Origin: Solirubrobacterales bacterium
GTDB lineage: Bacteria > Actinomycetota > Thermoleophilia > Solirubrobacterales > Solirubrobacteraceae
Assembly (NCBI GenBank): GCA_003138355.1
Contig: PLFX01000054.1
Span: forward strand, 1-64,000
Length of the DNA stretch: 64,000 nucleotides
Reading direction: 5' to 3'
Below the pieces are notes generated by a model. The model worked only from the letters and a program-made list of their open reading frames with translations. It was not told the origin of the DNA and searched no databases. Below, in pieces: positions 20,088 to 31,451 of the stretch. Position 1 is the first letter of the stretch. Each line of letters begins with the position of its first letter. The position numbers and the translations under genes were made by a program.

Positions 20088-21467
20088 GTGAACCTCGCCC
20101 TCCACCTCGAGCGGCCGCGCAACCGCGGGCTCATCCCGACCGACGCGTTCACAGGCGCCGCCGGCGGCGGCGCGTGCGGTGATCTGGTGCGGATCTCGCT
20201 CGGGTTCGACGGTGAGCGCATCACGGAGGTCGGCTTTGACGCATCCGGTTGCGGCGCGACGATCGCCGCGGGCAGCGCCGTGGTGGCTCTCGTGCAGCAG
20301 CGCACGCTGCTCGACGCGGCACGCCTCGGCAGCGAGGCGATCGCCCGCGAGTTGGGCGGGCTTTCGGTGGCGAAGCGTCACGCGGCCGAGCTGGCCGCCG
20401 ACGCGCTTCATCGCGCCCTCGGCCACGCGGCGCGCCGTGCCGCGCTCGCGCCGGTCGCAGGTCGGCGTGTCGTCGCCCTGAGCGGTGGCGTCGACAGCGC
20501 CGTCGCCGCGCTCCTCACGGGCTCACGCGCGATCGGGGTGACGCTCGAGCTGTGGTCGGACCCGGCCAGTGACGGCGAGAAGAGCTGCTGCTCGGCGCAA
20601 GCGGTGCGCGCCGCGCGCGATCTCGCCCATTCACTCGGCTTGCCGCACCTCTCGCTCGACCTGCGCGCGGAGTTCCGTCGCGGCGTCGTCGAGCCCTGGC
20701 TGGCCGGCCACGTGGCGGGTCTGACACCGAACCCCTGCGTTCGCTGCAACGGGGAGGTACGTCTCGACGCGATGATCGAACTCGCCGATCGTCTCGGTGC
20801 TGAAGCACTCGTCACGGGCCACTACGCCCGAGTTTCCGACGGCCTACTGCGCGTCGCCGCAGACCGCGAGAAGGACCAGAGCTACTCGCTCGCCGCGGTC
20901 TCGCCGGGATCGCTCGGGCGCCTGCGCTTCCCGCTCGGTGAGCTGCGCAAGGGTGAGACCCGCGAGCTGGCGCGCCGGCACGGTCTGCCGGTAGCCGCGA
21001 AACCCGACTCGCAGGACCTCTGCTTCCTGGCCGGTACCGGGCGCGACGCGTTCTTCGCCCGCCATGGCGCGATCGGCGCGCGCGACGGCGCGATCGTCGA
21101 CCCTCGAGGTCGCGAGCTCGGTCGGCATGAAGGCGCGCACCGCTACACCGTCGGCCAGCGCAAGGGCCTCGGGATCGGCGGAGGGCAGCCGCTGTACGTG
21201 CTGCGGACCGATGTCGACGCGAACACGATCACGGTTGGGCCGCGCGAGGCGCTCGCAACCCGCGCCGTACGCCTGCGCGACACGGTGTTGCACGGACGGA
21301 GCTTCGATCGCGTTCGCTTGCGCTACCGGCAGCCGCCGCTGCGCGCCCACCACCTGCGCGGCGATCTGCTCGAGCTCGACGAGCCCGCCTACGGCGTGGC
21401 GCCCGGCCAGCTGGCATGCTTCATGGATGGCGAGCTAGTCGTCGGCCACGCGACAGTTGACCGGTAA
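20088..21467 (+). CDS. mnmA: NifU/IscU-like domain fused to tRNA 2-thiouridylase MnmA
   Basis: A 459-residue fusion. Residues 1-118 are an IscU/NifU-N-like domain with C30-G-D32 and G-C55-G, but the third cysteine of the LHCS position is alanine (H98-A99). From about 125 it is MnmA, which thiolates U34 of tRNAs for Lys, Glu and Gln: the PP-loop is LSGGVDSAVA (131-140), the catalytic cysteines are C217 in NPCVRCN and C312 in QDLCF, and GHYAR, KDQSYSL and the C-terminal beta barrel are in place. MnmA alone is about 360 residues. The fusion suggests direct sulfur or Fe-S hand-over. GTG start. Confidence 0.92.
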   Translation: MNLALHLERPRNRGLIPTDAFTGAAGGGACGDLVRISLGFDGERITEVGFDASGCGATIAAGSAVVALVQQRTLLDAARLGSEAIARELGGLSVAKRHAAELAADALHRALGHAARRAALAPVAGRRVVALSGGVDSAVAALLTGSRAIGVTLELWSDPASDGEKSCCSAQAVRAARDLAHSLGLPHLSLDLRAEFRRGVVEPWLAGHVAGLTPNPCVRCNGEVRLDAMIELADRLGAEALVTGHYARVSDGLLRVAADREKDQSYSLAAVSPGSLGRLRFPLGELRKGETRELARRHGLPVAAKPDSQDLCFLAGTGRDAFFARHGAIGARDGAIVDPRGRELGRHEGAHRYTVGQRKGLGIGGGQPLYVLRTDVDANTITVGPREALATRAVRLRDTVLHGRSFDRVRLRYRQPPLRAHHLRGDLLELDEPAYGVAPGQLACFMDGELVVGHATVDR

Positions 21468-21483
21468 ATCCAACCCAGCGAGG

Positions 21484-24147
21484 ATGTCCGGCCCGAAGGG
21501 CTGGACGCCGCAGCCGCTCTCCTCCGACGAGATCCGCGAGACCTACCTCGAGTTCTTCGCGCAGCGCGGACACCTGCGCCAGCCGAGCTACTCGCTGATC
21601 CCCGCTGCCACCGATACCTCCGCGCTGCTCACGGTTGCCGGCATGCACCCGCTGAAGCCGTTCTTCCTCGGGGTCGAGAGCCCTCCCGCGAAGCGCATGA
21701 CGAGCTGCCAGAAGGTCTTCCGCACGGTCGACCTCGACATCGTCGGTTCGACGACTCGCCACCTCACCTTCTTCGAGATGCTCGGCAACTTCTCGTTCGG
21801 CGATTACTTCAAGGAGGAGGCGATTGCGTACGGGCTTGAGCTCTCGCGCGACGGCTTCGGCATCGCGCAGGAGCGCATCTGGGTCACGGTCTTCGCGGGT
21901 GACGACGAACTGGGTCTTGGTCCCGACGAGGAGGCGATCGCCGCCTGGGAGGCGGTTGGCATCCCGCGCGAGCGAATCGTGCTCTGTAACCGCAAGGAGA
22001 ACTTCTGGGAGTCGGGTCCGACCGGACCGTGCGGTCCCTGTTCCGAGCTCTACCTCGATCGCGGACTCGACTTCGGTGCGCCCGACGATCTGCCGGGTGG
22101 CGAGAACGAGCGCTTCCTCGAGTACTGGAACCTCGTCTTCATGGCTTACGACCAGAACCCGCCGAACGCGTTGACGCCGCTGCCCGCTCGCAACATCGAC
22201 ACGGGCCTTGGCCTCAACCGGATGGCATCGATCCTCCAGGATGTCGCTTCGGTCTTCGAGACCGATCAGTTCGCGCCGCTGATCGCGCTCGGCGAGGAGC
22301 TTTCGGGCAAGCGCTACGGCGCGGAGAAGCTCACGGACCGGAGCTTGCGCGTCCTCGCCGACCACGCGCGCGGCATGGTGTTCCTGATCGCCGACGGCGT
22401 CGTCCCCTCGAACGAGGACCGTGGCTACGTCCTGCGTCGCGTCATGCGCCGCGCGATCCAGCACGGGCGCGCACTCGGCCTCGAGCCCGGGTTTCTCCTG
22501 CGCTACGGCGAGCTCGTGCGCGAGATCATGGGCGCCGCATACCCGGAGCTCACCGCGCAGCGCGAGGCGATCGACACCTGGCTCCCCGCCGAGGAGGAGC
22601 ACTTTGGTCACACGCTGGATCAGGGGCTCGCGACGCTCGACGAGCTGATCGCGCGCGCCCGCGACGACGGCGGGACGGTCAGCGGCGAGGACGCTTTCCG
22701 GCTGCACGACACGTTCGGGTTCCCGTTCGAGCTGACGCGTGAGCTCGTCGCCGAAGCGGGGCTCACGGTCGACGAAGCGGGCTTCGATGAACGCATGACT
22801 GAGCAGCGTGCCCGCAGCCGCTCGGGCTCAGGAGCTCTTGCGGTCAGCGGCGACACAAGGGCACACGCTGGCCAGTTCGCGGCGCAGGCCGGCTTCAAGA
22901 CGCGTTTCACCGGCTACGAGACGACCTCGCAGGCGACAACAGTCGGGGCGGTCACGGCGCAGAACGGGAGCGTCCTCGTCAAGCTCGCCGACTCTCCGTT
23001 CTATCCGGTCGGCGGCGGACAGGTTGCAGATCACGGGGTGATCGAGTGCGAGCACGGCGAATGCCGCGCCCGCGTCGAGGACGTCGTCCGTCTGGGCGAC
23101 GACCAGGCGCTCGTCGCCGTCCTCGAGCGTGGCGAGCTCCGCCCCGGCGAGCGCGTCGTCGCGCTCGTCGATCCGCTCGCGCGCCATGCCACAGAGTGCA
23201 ACCACACGGCGACTCACCTGCTGCATGCGGCGCTCCGCCAGCGTCTCGGGCCGCACGTCCGCCAAGCCGGCTCCTACGTCGGGCCCGACAAGCTGCGCTT
23301 CGACTTCAGTCACGGCGCGGCGCTCTCGGCCGGCGAGCTGCGCGACGTCGAGGACCAGATCAATCGCTGGATCCTCGAGAACCACTCGGTTCGGGGACTC
23401 ATAACGACGCTCGAGGAAGCGCGGCGCCTCGGCGCGATGGCGCTCTTCGGCGAGAAGTACGGCGAGGTCGTGAGGATGGTCGAGGTTGGGGAAGGCGAGT
23501 TCTCGCGCGAGCTCTGCGGCGGCACGCATGTCCGCTCGACCGCCGAGATCGCGCTCTGCAAGATCACGAGCGAGACATCCAGCGCGGCGAACGTGCGGCG
23601 GATCGAAGCGCTCACCGGCCCTGAAGCGGTCGCCCACATGCGCGATCGCGACCAAGTCGTCGATGAGCTCGCCACGATCTATCGCACGCGTCCGGAGGAG
23701 GTCGTGGAGGCTGCACGGGCCCGCGAAGCCGAGCGCCAGGTGTCCGCGCGCCGCGGGAAGCGCGCCGAGGGCTTCGACGCGAGCCTGATCGCCGCGGATG
23801 CGCGGCTCGTCGCGGGGATCCCCGTAATTGCGGCGCGCGTCGAATGCGACGACGCGCGGCTGCTGCCGGAGCTTGCCGACCGCGTGCGTGGCCAGCTCGC
23901 AGAGGCCGGCGTCGTGATCCTCGGGACGGTGGTCGCGGAGCGCGCGAGCGTCCTTGTCAGCGTGGCGCCGGCGGTCGCCGAGCGCGGCGTGCGCGCGGGG
24001 GATGTCGCGAAGGCCGCCGCTGAGGTGCTGGGGGGTGGCGGCGGCGGACGCGACACGCTCGCGCAGGCCGGCGGCGCCAACGTCGGCAAGATCGATGAGG
24101 CGTTGGTGGCCGCCGAAGCGGCTGTCCACGCCTCACTGTCAGCGTAA
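21484..24147 (+). CDS. alaS: Alanyl-tRNA synthetase
   Basis: I prefer the ATG at 21484 (GCGAGG just upstream) over the TTG at 21457, which would overlap mnmA. This gives 887 residues, normal for AlaRS. The class II catalytic core begins IRETYLEFFAQRGH and includes the MTSCQKVFRT and EMLGNFSFGDYFKEEA blocks; the editing domain has the zinc-binding HTATHLLHAAL and CGGTH motifs; a C-terminal coiled coil and DHHA1 domain (GGGGGGRDTLAQAGG) close the protein. It charges tRNA-Ala and clears mischarged Ser. It forms an operon with ruvX, mltG and aroE. Confidence 0.97.
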   Translation: MSGPKGWTPQPLSSDEIRETYLEFFAQRGHLRQPSYSLIPAATDTSALLTVAGMHPLKPFFLGVESPPAKRMTSCQKVFRTVDLDIVGSTTRHLTFFEMLGNFSFGDYFKEEAIAYGLELSRDGFGIAQERIWVTVFAGDDELGLGPDEEAIAAWEAVGIPRERIVLCNRKENFWESGPTGPCGPCSELYLDRGLDFGAPDDLPGGENERFLEYWNLVFMAYDQNPPNALTPLPARNIDTGLGLNRMASILQDVASVFETDQFAPLIALGEELSGKRYGAEKLTDRSLRVLADHARGMVFLIADGVVPSNEDRGYVLRRVMRRAIQHGRALGLEPGFLLRYGELVREIMGAAYPELTAQREAIDTWLPAEEEHFGHTLDQGLATLDELIARARDDGGTVSGEDAFRLHDTFGFPFELTRELVAEAGLTVDEAGFDERMTEQRARSRSGSGALAVSGDTRAHAGQFAAQAGFKTRFTGYETTSQATTVGAVTAQNGSVLVKLADSPFYPVGGGQVADHGVIECEHGECRARVEDVVRLGDDQALVAVLERGELRPGERVVALVDPLARHATECNHTATHLLHAALRQRLGPHVRQAGSYVGPDKLRFDFSHGAALSAGELRDVEDQINRWILENHSVRGLITTLEEARRLGAMALFGEKYGEVVRMVEVGEGEFSRELCGGTHVRSTAEIALCKITSETSSAANVRRIEALTGPEAVAHMRDRDQVVDELATIYRTRPEEVVEAARAREAERQVSARRGKRAEGFDASLIAADARLVAGIPVIAARVECDDARLLPELADRVRGQLAEAGVVILGTVVAERASVLVSVAPAVAERGVRAGDVAKAAAEVLGGGGGGRDTLAQAGGANVGKIDEALVAAEAAVHASLSA

Positions 24148-24149
24148 GC

Positions 24150-24554
24150 TTGAGGATTCTGGCGCTCGACTACGGGAGCGCTCGGTGCGGCGTCGCGCTC
24201 AGCGACCCGACCGGGACGATCGCGACGCCGCTGCAGCCGATCGAGCGAGTCGCGACGCGTGCGGGACTCGGGCGGGTCGCGGCACTCGTGCGCGAGCGTG
24301 GTGTCGAGCGGATCGTGGTGGGCCTCCCGCTCTCGCTTGCCGGGAGCGAGACATCACAGACCGCCGAAACCCGCGCCTTTGCTGAACGCTTGCGCGCGCG
24401 CCTGCCCGATGTCCCGGTCGACTTGTACGACGAGCGCCTGACGACTCGCCTCGCGGCACGCGATCCGTCGCGGAACGCAAGCGAAGACTCGCGCGCCGCC
24501 GCCCACCTGCTCCAGAGCTGGCTTAAGGGAGGATTCCGGGGCAGCGAGCGCTAG
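24150..24554 (+). CDS. ruvX: RuvX/YqgF RNase H-fold nuclease
   Basis: 134 residues, normal length for the YqgF family. ILALDYGSARCGVALSD holds the first catalytic Asp; VVGLPLSLAG and VPVDLYDERLTTRLAARD carry the other conserved residues, and SRAAAHLLQSWL the last acidic-site helix (with the usual Asp position occupied by Ala-Ala-His, so the metal site may differ slightly). In bacteria it takes part in 16S rRNA 5' maturation and/or junction resolution. It starts with TTG 2 nt after the alaS stop. Confidence 0.92.
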   Translation: MRILALDYGSARCGVALSDPTGTIATPLQPIERVATRAGLGRVAALVRERGVERIVVGLPLSLAGSETSQTAETRAFAERLRARLPDVPVDLYDERLTTRLAARDPSRNASEDSRAAAHLLQSWLKGGFRGSER

Positions 24555-24663
24555 ATTGGCTGCGTGATTCCGCCGGTAAACCCCACCGCGCGCGACCTGC
24601 CTGTGGCATCGCGCGCCAGCACCCCCGCCGAGCGCGCACGGTGCTGAGCACCGCGCGCAAGCA

Positions 24664-26028
24664 GTGAGCCCGCTTCTGCGTAGGCGCGGCGGCCGCTCCG
24701 GTGCCCCGCCACGAGAGCCGGCCCACCCCGCCGCGGGCGGCGACTGGGCAGAGGACATCGACTGGACCGACCCGCGCACGGACGAGCTCGAGCCGATCCA
24801 GCGAGGCAGCGTCGTCGACTCGATGATCCGTTGGAGTGAGCGCCGCCGCCGTCCGCGGACGCCGCGCACCCCCCGACAGCGCCGGCGGATCCTGATACGC
24901 CGGCTCGTGGCGCTCGTCGTGCTCGGCGTTCTCGCCCTCGCCGCGTGGTTTCTCGTCTCGTTCTACCAGCCGTTTCACGGCCCGGGCACCGGCGCCGTAA
25001 CCGTGAGCATCCCGCAAGGCTCAAGCGGCAGCCAGGTCGCCACGCTGCTGGCGCGCGACGGCGTCGTTTCCTCGAGCTTCTTCTTCGGCCTGCGCGCGTC
25101 GCTCGACGGCGACTCTGGCAAGTACCGCGCCGGGATCTACACCCTCAAGCGCAACATGAGCTATAGCGCTGCACTGTCGGCACTGATGAAGCCAGGTCTC
25201 AGCGAGGAAGTGGCGCTGACGATCCCAGAAGGCTTTACGCGCTGGCAGATCGCCGCGCTCGCGCGCAAGGCAGGCCTGCGCGGTAACTACATGAAAGCCT
25301 CGACGGCCGCCGCGGCTCATTTTTCGCCCCAGGCCTGGGGCGCTCACCGCGGGGTCACCTCGCTCGAGGGCTTCCTCTTCCCTGCCACCTACTACCTAGA
25401 TCGTCACGGGTGGGTCAGCTCGCTCGTGCAGAAGCAGCTCGCCGCCTTCAGGCTGAACTTCGCGACGATCAACATGCGCTACGCGCACTCGCGAGACCTG
25501 ACTCGCTACGACGTGATCACGATCGCCTCGATCATCGAGCGCGAGGCGCAGGTCCAGACGGACGGACCGAAGGTGTCCGCGGTCATCTACAACCGCTTGC
25601 GCGAGGGGATCCAGCTCGGGCTCGACAGCACGCTGCTCTACTACCTCCACGACCCGACCGGTGCCAAGGCGACCAGGGAGCTCGACAGGGCGCTCGGCGA
25701 TAACACCCCGTACAACACGCGGCGCTTCTTCGGCCTCCCGCCAACGCCGATCGCGAACCCCGGCGTTCTGGCGCTCGAGGCCGCGGCCTACCCGAAGCAC
25801 GACACCACGTTGCTGTACTTCGTGGACAAGCCCTACACCTGCGGCGCGCTCGCCTTCGCGAGCAACATCGTGACCTTCAACCGAGAGGTCGCGGCCTTCA
25901 ACGCAGCCGTGAAGGCCAATCACGGCGCCTTCCCCGCCCGCTGCAACGGCAGTGGGGGAGCCACGCCGCCGAAGACGGGCGCCAAGACCTCGAGCTCGCA
26001 CAAGGCGAACAAGAAGAAGCAGAAGTAG
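24664..26028 (+). CDS. mltG: Endolytic murein transglycosylase
   Basis: 454 residues. A cytosolic Arg/Pro-rich N-terminus of about 78 residues precedes one membrane helix (about 80-101), then a LysM-like subdomain (VTVSIPQGSSGSQVATLLARDGVV) and the catalytic YceG domain with EGFLFPATYYL and the IASIIEREAQ motif bearing the catalytic Glu. It cuts nascent glycan strands and sets their length. The C-terminus is a Lys/Ser-rich tail outside the membrane. It follows ruvX by about 110 bp and its stop abuts the GTG of aroE. Confidence 0.94.
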   Translation: MSPLLRRRGGRSGAPPREPAHPAAGGDWAEDIDWTDPRTDELEPIQRGSVVDSMIRWSERRRRPRTPRTPRQRRRILIRRLVALVVLGVLALAAWFLVSFYQPFHGPGTGAVTVSIPQGSSGSQVATLLARDGVVSSSFFFGLRASLDGDSGKYRAGIYTLKRNMSYSAALSALMKPGLSEEVALTIPEGFTRWQIAALARKAGLRGNYMKASTAAAAHFSPQAWGAHRGVTSLEGFLFPATYYLDRHGWVSSLVQKQLAAFRLNFATINMRYAHSRDLTRYDVITIASIIEREAQVQTDGPKVSAVIYNRLREGIQLGLDSTLLYYLHDPTGAKATRELDRALGDNTPYNTRRFFGLPPTPIANPGVLALEAAAYPKHDTTLLYFVDKPYTCGALAFASNIVTFNREVAAFNAAVKANHGAFPARCNGSGGATPPKTGAKTSSSHKANKKKQK

Positions 26029-26840
26029 TGCGCCCGGGCCGTCTCGGCGTCCTCGGCTGGCCGGTTGCTCACAGCCGCTCGCCGGCGATGCACGAGGCCG
26101 CCTTCGCCGCGCTCGGCCTCGAGGGGTTCAGCTACCAGCTGCTACCGGTCCCGCCCGAGCTCTTCGAAGAGACGGTGCGCGCGCTTCCGCAGGCCGGATT
26201 CATTGGCGCCAATGTGACGGTCCCGCACAAGTCGGCGGCGCTGGCCCTCGCCGACAGCGCGAGCACATCCGCGCGCGCGATCGGCGCCGCGAACACGCTC
26301 AGCTTCGCTCGCGACGGACAGATCCGTGCTGAGAACACCGACGCCCCGGGGCTGCTCGCAGCGCTCCCACTCGATCCGCGGGACTGCACGGCCGTTGTGC
26401 TAGGAGCCGGCGGCACCGCGCGCTCGACTGCGTGGGCGCTCATCGGGGCGGGTGCACAGGTCGCCGTCTGGAACCGCACCGAGCAGCGCGCTCGAACTCT
26501 TGCCGAGAATCTTGGCGCGCGCGCGATCCGGCGCCCGATCGTTGCCGATCTGCTCCTCAACTGCACGACCGTCGGACTGGACGAATCGTCGATGGATGCG
26601 AAACTCGTCCTCCAGACGCTGGCCCTTGATACCGATCTACTGGCCAGGTATGCGTGCATTGTCGACTTCGTGTACGGCCGCGGCGAGACGCGGCTGCTCG
26701 CAACCGCGCGGGAGCTCGGCGTGAGGACGATTGACGGCATCGAGATCCTCGTTGCACAGGGCGCGCTCAGCTTCGAGCTGTGGACCGGCATGGCGGCTCC
26801 CCGCGCAGCGATGGCGCGCGCCGCCCGCGGGACGGTCTGA
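26028..26840 (+). CDS. aroE: Shikimate dehydrogenase
   Basis: 270 residues. The substrate side carries GWPVAHSRSPAMHEAAF and NVTVPHKSAAL with the catalytic Lys; the NADP-binding Rossmann motif is VVLGAGGTARS followed by WNRTEQRA, whose Asn-Arg-Thr favours NADP. It reduces 3-dehydroshikimate. Other shikimate genes (aroC, aroKB, aroQ) lie 17 kb downstream, on the far side of the pilus locus. The GTG start overlaps the last base of the mltG stop. Confidence 0.94.
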   Translation: MRPGRLGVLGWPVAHSRSPAMHEAAFAALGLEGFSYQLLPVPPELFEETVRALPQAGFIGANVTVPHKSAALALADSASTSARAIGAANTLSFARDGQIRAENTDAPGLLAALPLDPRDCTAVVLGAGGTARSTAWALIGAGAQVAVWNRTEQRARTLAENLGARAIRRPIVADLLLNCTTVGLDESSMDAKLVLQTLALDTDLLARYACIVDFVYGRGETRLLATARELGVRTIDGIEILVAQGALSFELWTGMAAPRAAMARAARGTV

Positions 26841-26842
26841 CG

Positions 26843-28672
<1,830 letters not shown>

Positions 28673-28841
28673 CGAGCTCGCTAGAGCGGACCCTTCGTCG
28701 CCGGAATCGCCGGACGTCTTTCGCGGACGCGCCGGCGCCGGTGGCACTCGCGCCGCAATTTCTCATGCCCGGCGGGCTGGATTTGCAGCACCGTACATTC
28801 AGTCCGACGCCTTAGGTGCCGATAGACGGACTTGAAGCGCT

Positions 28842-29921
28842 ATGGCGATCGAGTTCTCGGAGATCCTCTTGGAGGTGGTGGCACGGCGTGCCTCCGACCT
28901 GCACCTGACGGCCGGAGCGCCACCGACGCTCCGCGACCGGGGGAAGCTCATGCCGATCTCCGGCTACCCGGCGCTATCGCCCGACGACACGCGCGAGTTC
29001 ATCTACTCGATCCTCTCGACCGACCAACGCCGTCGCCTTGAGACCGACCTCCAGATCGACTTTGCGTATCTCGTTCCCGGGAAGGCACGCTTCCGTGTCA
29101 ACGCGTTCTTCCAGCGGAGCGCGCTCGCCGCGGCATTCCGCCTGATCCCCCAGCAGATGATCGGAATCGATGAGCTCGGTCTACCACCGGTGGTCCATGG
29201 GCTCACGCGCAAGCCGCGTGGGCTCGTCCTCGTGACCGGCCCGACGGGCTCGGGCAAGACGACTTCGCTCGCGGCGATGATCGACGAGATCAATACCAAC
29301 CGCGCCGAGCACATCATCACGATCGAGGATCCGATCGAGTTCCTGCACACGCACAAGCAGTCGCTCGTCAACCAGCGCGAGCTCGGTGCCGACGCCACCG
29401 GGTTCGGTCCGGCGCTGCGCGCCGCGCTACGTGAGGACCCCGACGTGATCCTGGTCGGCGAAATGCGCGACCTCGAGACGATCTCGACCGCGCTGACCGC
29501 AGCCGAGACCGGCCACCTCGTCTTCGCCACGCTGCACACGCAGGACGCCGCTCAAACGATCGATCGCGTCATCGACGTCTTCCCGCCGGAGCAGCAGAAC
29601 CAGGTGCGCGTGCAGCTCTCGGTGACGCTCCAGGGCATCATGAGCCAGACACTGCTTCCGCTCGCTGACGGCTCTGGGCGATGCGTCGCCTGTGAAGTCC
29701 TGATCCCGACGCCCGGCGTGCGCAACCTCATCCGCGAGGGAAAAGCGCACCAGATCCCCTCGGCGATCCAGACCGGCGCATCGGTCGGCATGCAGTCGAT
29801 GGACAGCTGCCTGGCTACGCTCGTCCGCGCCGGAAAGATCACGCAGGAAGTGGCCAAGAGCCGCTCCTCGCAGCCCGATGAGCTCGCCCGGCTGCTCGGA
29901 GAGATCTCGCTCGCGGCATGA
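28842..29921 (+). CDS. pilT: Type IV pilus retraction ATPase PilT
   Basis: 359 residues. SDLHLTAGAPPTLRDRGKL opens the PilT N-domain; Walker A is GPTGSGKTTS, then the IITIEDPIEF Asp box, Walker B VGEMRDLETI and His box FATLHTQDAAQTIDRVID, with the PilT signature GIMSQTLLP near the C-terminus. It depolymerises pili and gives twitching. It is separated from pilB by 169 bp and overlaps pilC by 4 nt. Presence of both ATPases argues for retractile pili. Confidence 0.95.
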   Translation: MAIEFSEILLEVVARRASDLHLTAGAPPTLRDRGKLMPISGYPALSPDDTREFIYSILSTDQRRRLETDLQIDFAYLVPGKARFRVNAFFQRSALAAAFRLIPQQMIGIDELGLPPVVHGLTRKPRGLVLVTGPTGSGKTTSLAAMIDEINTNRAEHIITIEDPIEFLHTHKQSLVNQRELGADATGFGPALRAALREDPDVILVGEMRDLETISTALTAAETGHLVFATLHTQDAAQTIDRVIDVFPPEQQNQVRVQLSVTLQGIMSQTLLPLADGSGRCVACEVLIPTPGVRNLIREGKAHQIPSAIQTGASVGMQSMDSCLATLVRAGKITQEVAKSRSSQPDELARLLGEISLAA

Positions 29922-31141
29922 GCACCTACGCCTTCAAAGCCACAGATCTGAAGGGCGGCCAGCTCCACGGAACCCTCGAGGCCGACACCAAGCAGGCTGT
30001 CACCGACCAGCTCAGGTCACGCGGGCTGATCGTCCTCGAAATCGCGGAGAAGAAGAGCCTCAAGGACCTCAACTTCAACGTCTGGGAGCGTGTCACGCTC
30101 TCGGACCTCGCGATCGTCTCGCGCCAGCTCGCGACGATGGTCTCCTCGGGCATGACGATCCTGCGTGCGCTCTTCGTCCTCGAGGAGCAGGTCGAGAACA
30201 GGCGCCTCAAGGAGACTCTGATCGCGGTCCGTAAGGACGTCGAAGCGGGCCTTCCGCTCAGTGACGCGCTTGCGCGGCACCCGAAGGTGTTCAACCCGCT
30301 GTTTGTGTCGATGACACGTGCCGGCGAGGTCGGCGGCGCGCTCGAGGCTTCACTTGTGCGGATCGCGGACCAGCTCGAGAAAGAGGACGCGCTGCGCCGC
30401 CAGGTGCGCTCCGCGATGGTCTACCCGGCGGTCGTGGTGACCGTCGCCTTCATCGTGATGATCGTGCTCGTCATCTACATCGTCCCCGTGTTCGCAAACG
30501 TCCTCCAGCAATACGGCACCTCCGCCTCGGGGAAGCAGCTGCCGGCGATCACGCAGGCCACCGTCGACGTATCGCACGCGATGACCGGATACTTCTGGGC
30601 CTTCGCGCTCGGGATCGGCGCGGTGATCTATGCGTTCATCTACTGGAAGCGTTCGGCGTGGGGGCGGCCGCAGTGGGACCTCCTCCGCCTGAAGATCCCG
30701 TTCAAGATCGGCGACATCGTCCAGAAGGTCTCGATCGCGCGTTGGGCCCGCACCTTCGCGTCGCTCTCTTCAGCCGGCGTGCCGCTGCTCGAGGCCCTCG
30801 ACATCACCGGCAAGACGGCCGGTAACCTCGTCGTACAGGCGGTGATGCAGGACGTGATCGCCTCGGTCAAGCGTGGCGGCTCGATCTCCGAGCCACTCGC
30901 GAAGTCACCAATCTTCCCCTCGATGGTCAGTCACATGATCTCCGTCGGCGAAGCTTCGGGCGAGCTCGACTTCATGCTCGCCAAGGTCGCCGACTTCTAC
31001 GAGGAACGCGTCGCCGCCTCGATCAAGGCGCTCACCTCGATCATCGAGCCGGTGATGATCGTGTTCATCGGCGGCATGGTCGGATTCATCGTCATCGCGA
31101 TGTACCTGCCGCTGTTCAAGGTTTACAACCAGGTTCAGTAG
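29918..31141 (+). CDS. pilC: Type IV pilus inner-membrane platform PilC
   Basis: 407 residues with two GspF domains, each a six-helix cytosolic bundle with a conserved ARQLATMVSSGMTILRAL-like start (ASLSSAGVPLLEAL in the second copy), and three membrane helices at about residues 168-190, 220-240 and 375-398. The N-terminus has the usual STYAFKATDLKGGQLHGTLEA strand region. It anchors PilB/PilT and adds or removes pilins. A strong GC hairpin follows its stop by 16 nt. Confidence 0.95.
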   Translation: MSTYAFKATDLKGGQLHGTLEADTKQAVTDQLRSRGLIVLEIAEKKSLKDLNFNVWERVTLSDLAIVSRQLATMVSSGMTILRALFVLEEQVENRRLKETLIAVRKDVEAGLPLSDALARHPKVFNPLFVSMTRAGEVGGALEASLVRIADQLEKEDALRRQVRSAMVYPAVVVTVAFIVMIVLVIYIVPVFANVLQQYGTSASGKQLPAITQATVDVSHAMTGYFWAFALGIGAVIYAFIYWKRSAWGRPQWDLLRLKIPFKIGDIVQKVSIARWARTFASLSSAGVPLLEALDITGKTAGNLVVQAVMQDVIASVKRGGSISEPLAKSPIFPSMVSHMISVGEASGELDFMLAKVADFYEERVAASIKALTSIIEPVMIVFIGGMVGFIVIAMYLPLFKVYNQVQ

Positions 31142-31157
31142 CGCGGCTGCAGTCCTC

Positions 31158-31179
31158 GGCGGGCCCTGGCGGGCCCGCC
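31158..31179 (+). terminator. GC-rich hairpin after pilC
   Basis: GGCGGGCCC pairs perfectly with GGGCCCGCC around a 4-nt loop, 17 nt after the pilC stop. The downstream sequence has only short T runs, so termination strength is uncertain. Confidence 0.5.
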
Positions 31180-31228
31180 TGCGGGCTTCGCTTTGCTGGG
31201 GGTGGGGCGGGGTCTTGGCGTGACCCGC

Positions 31229-31396
31229 TCAACGGGTGATGAGCGCCATCATGCGGTCGGGATAGCGGCTTCCGTGCACGGCGTTGGGGGCGATGGCGTT
31301 GTCGAGCTCCGCGATCTCTGCGCTTGACAGGTTGACGTTCACTGCGTTGGCGTTCTCTTCGAGCCGCTTTGGGCTCTCGGTGCCGGGGATCGGGGA
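31229..31396 (-). pseudogene. Remnant of an aldo/keto reductase (C-terminal end)
   Basis: On the minus strand about 55 codons encode the typical C-terminus of an aldo/keto reductase: PIPGTESPKRLEENANAV, then LSSAEIAELDNAI and a GSRYPDRMM end. The rest of the roughly 300-residue enzyme is missing, and upstream codons are unrelated. It fills the gap between pilC and a rightward membrane-protein gene and looks like debris of a deleted gene. Confidence 0.7.
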
Positions 31397-31451
31397 TGCC
31401 GAGACGGCACAGCGAACTCCACCCACTAGCATTCTCATTATCAGCACGGCA

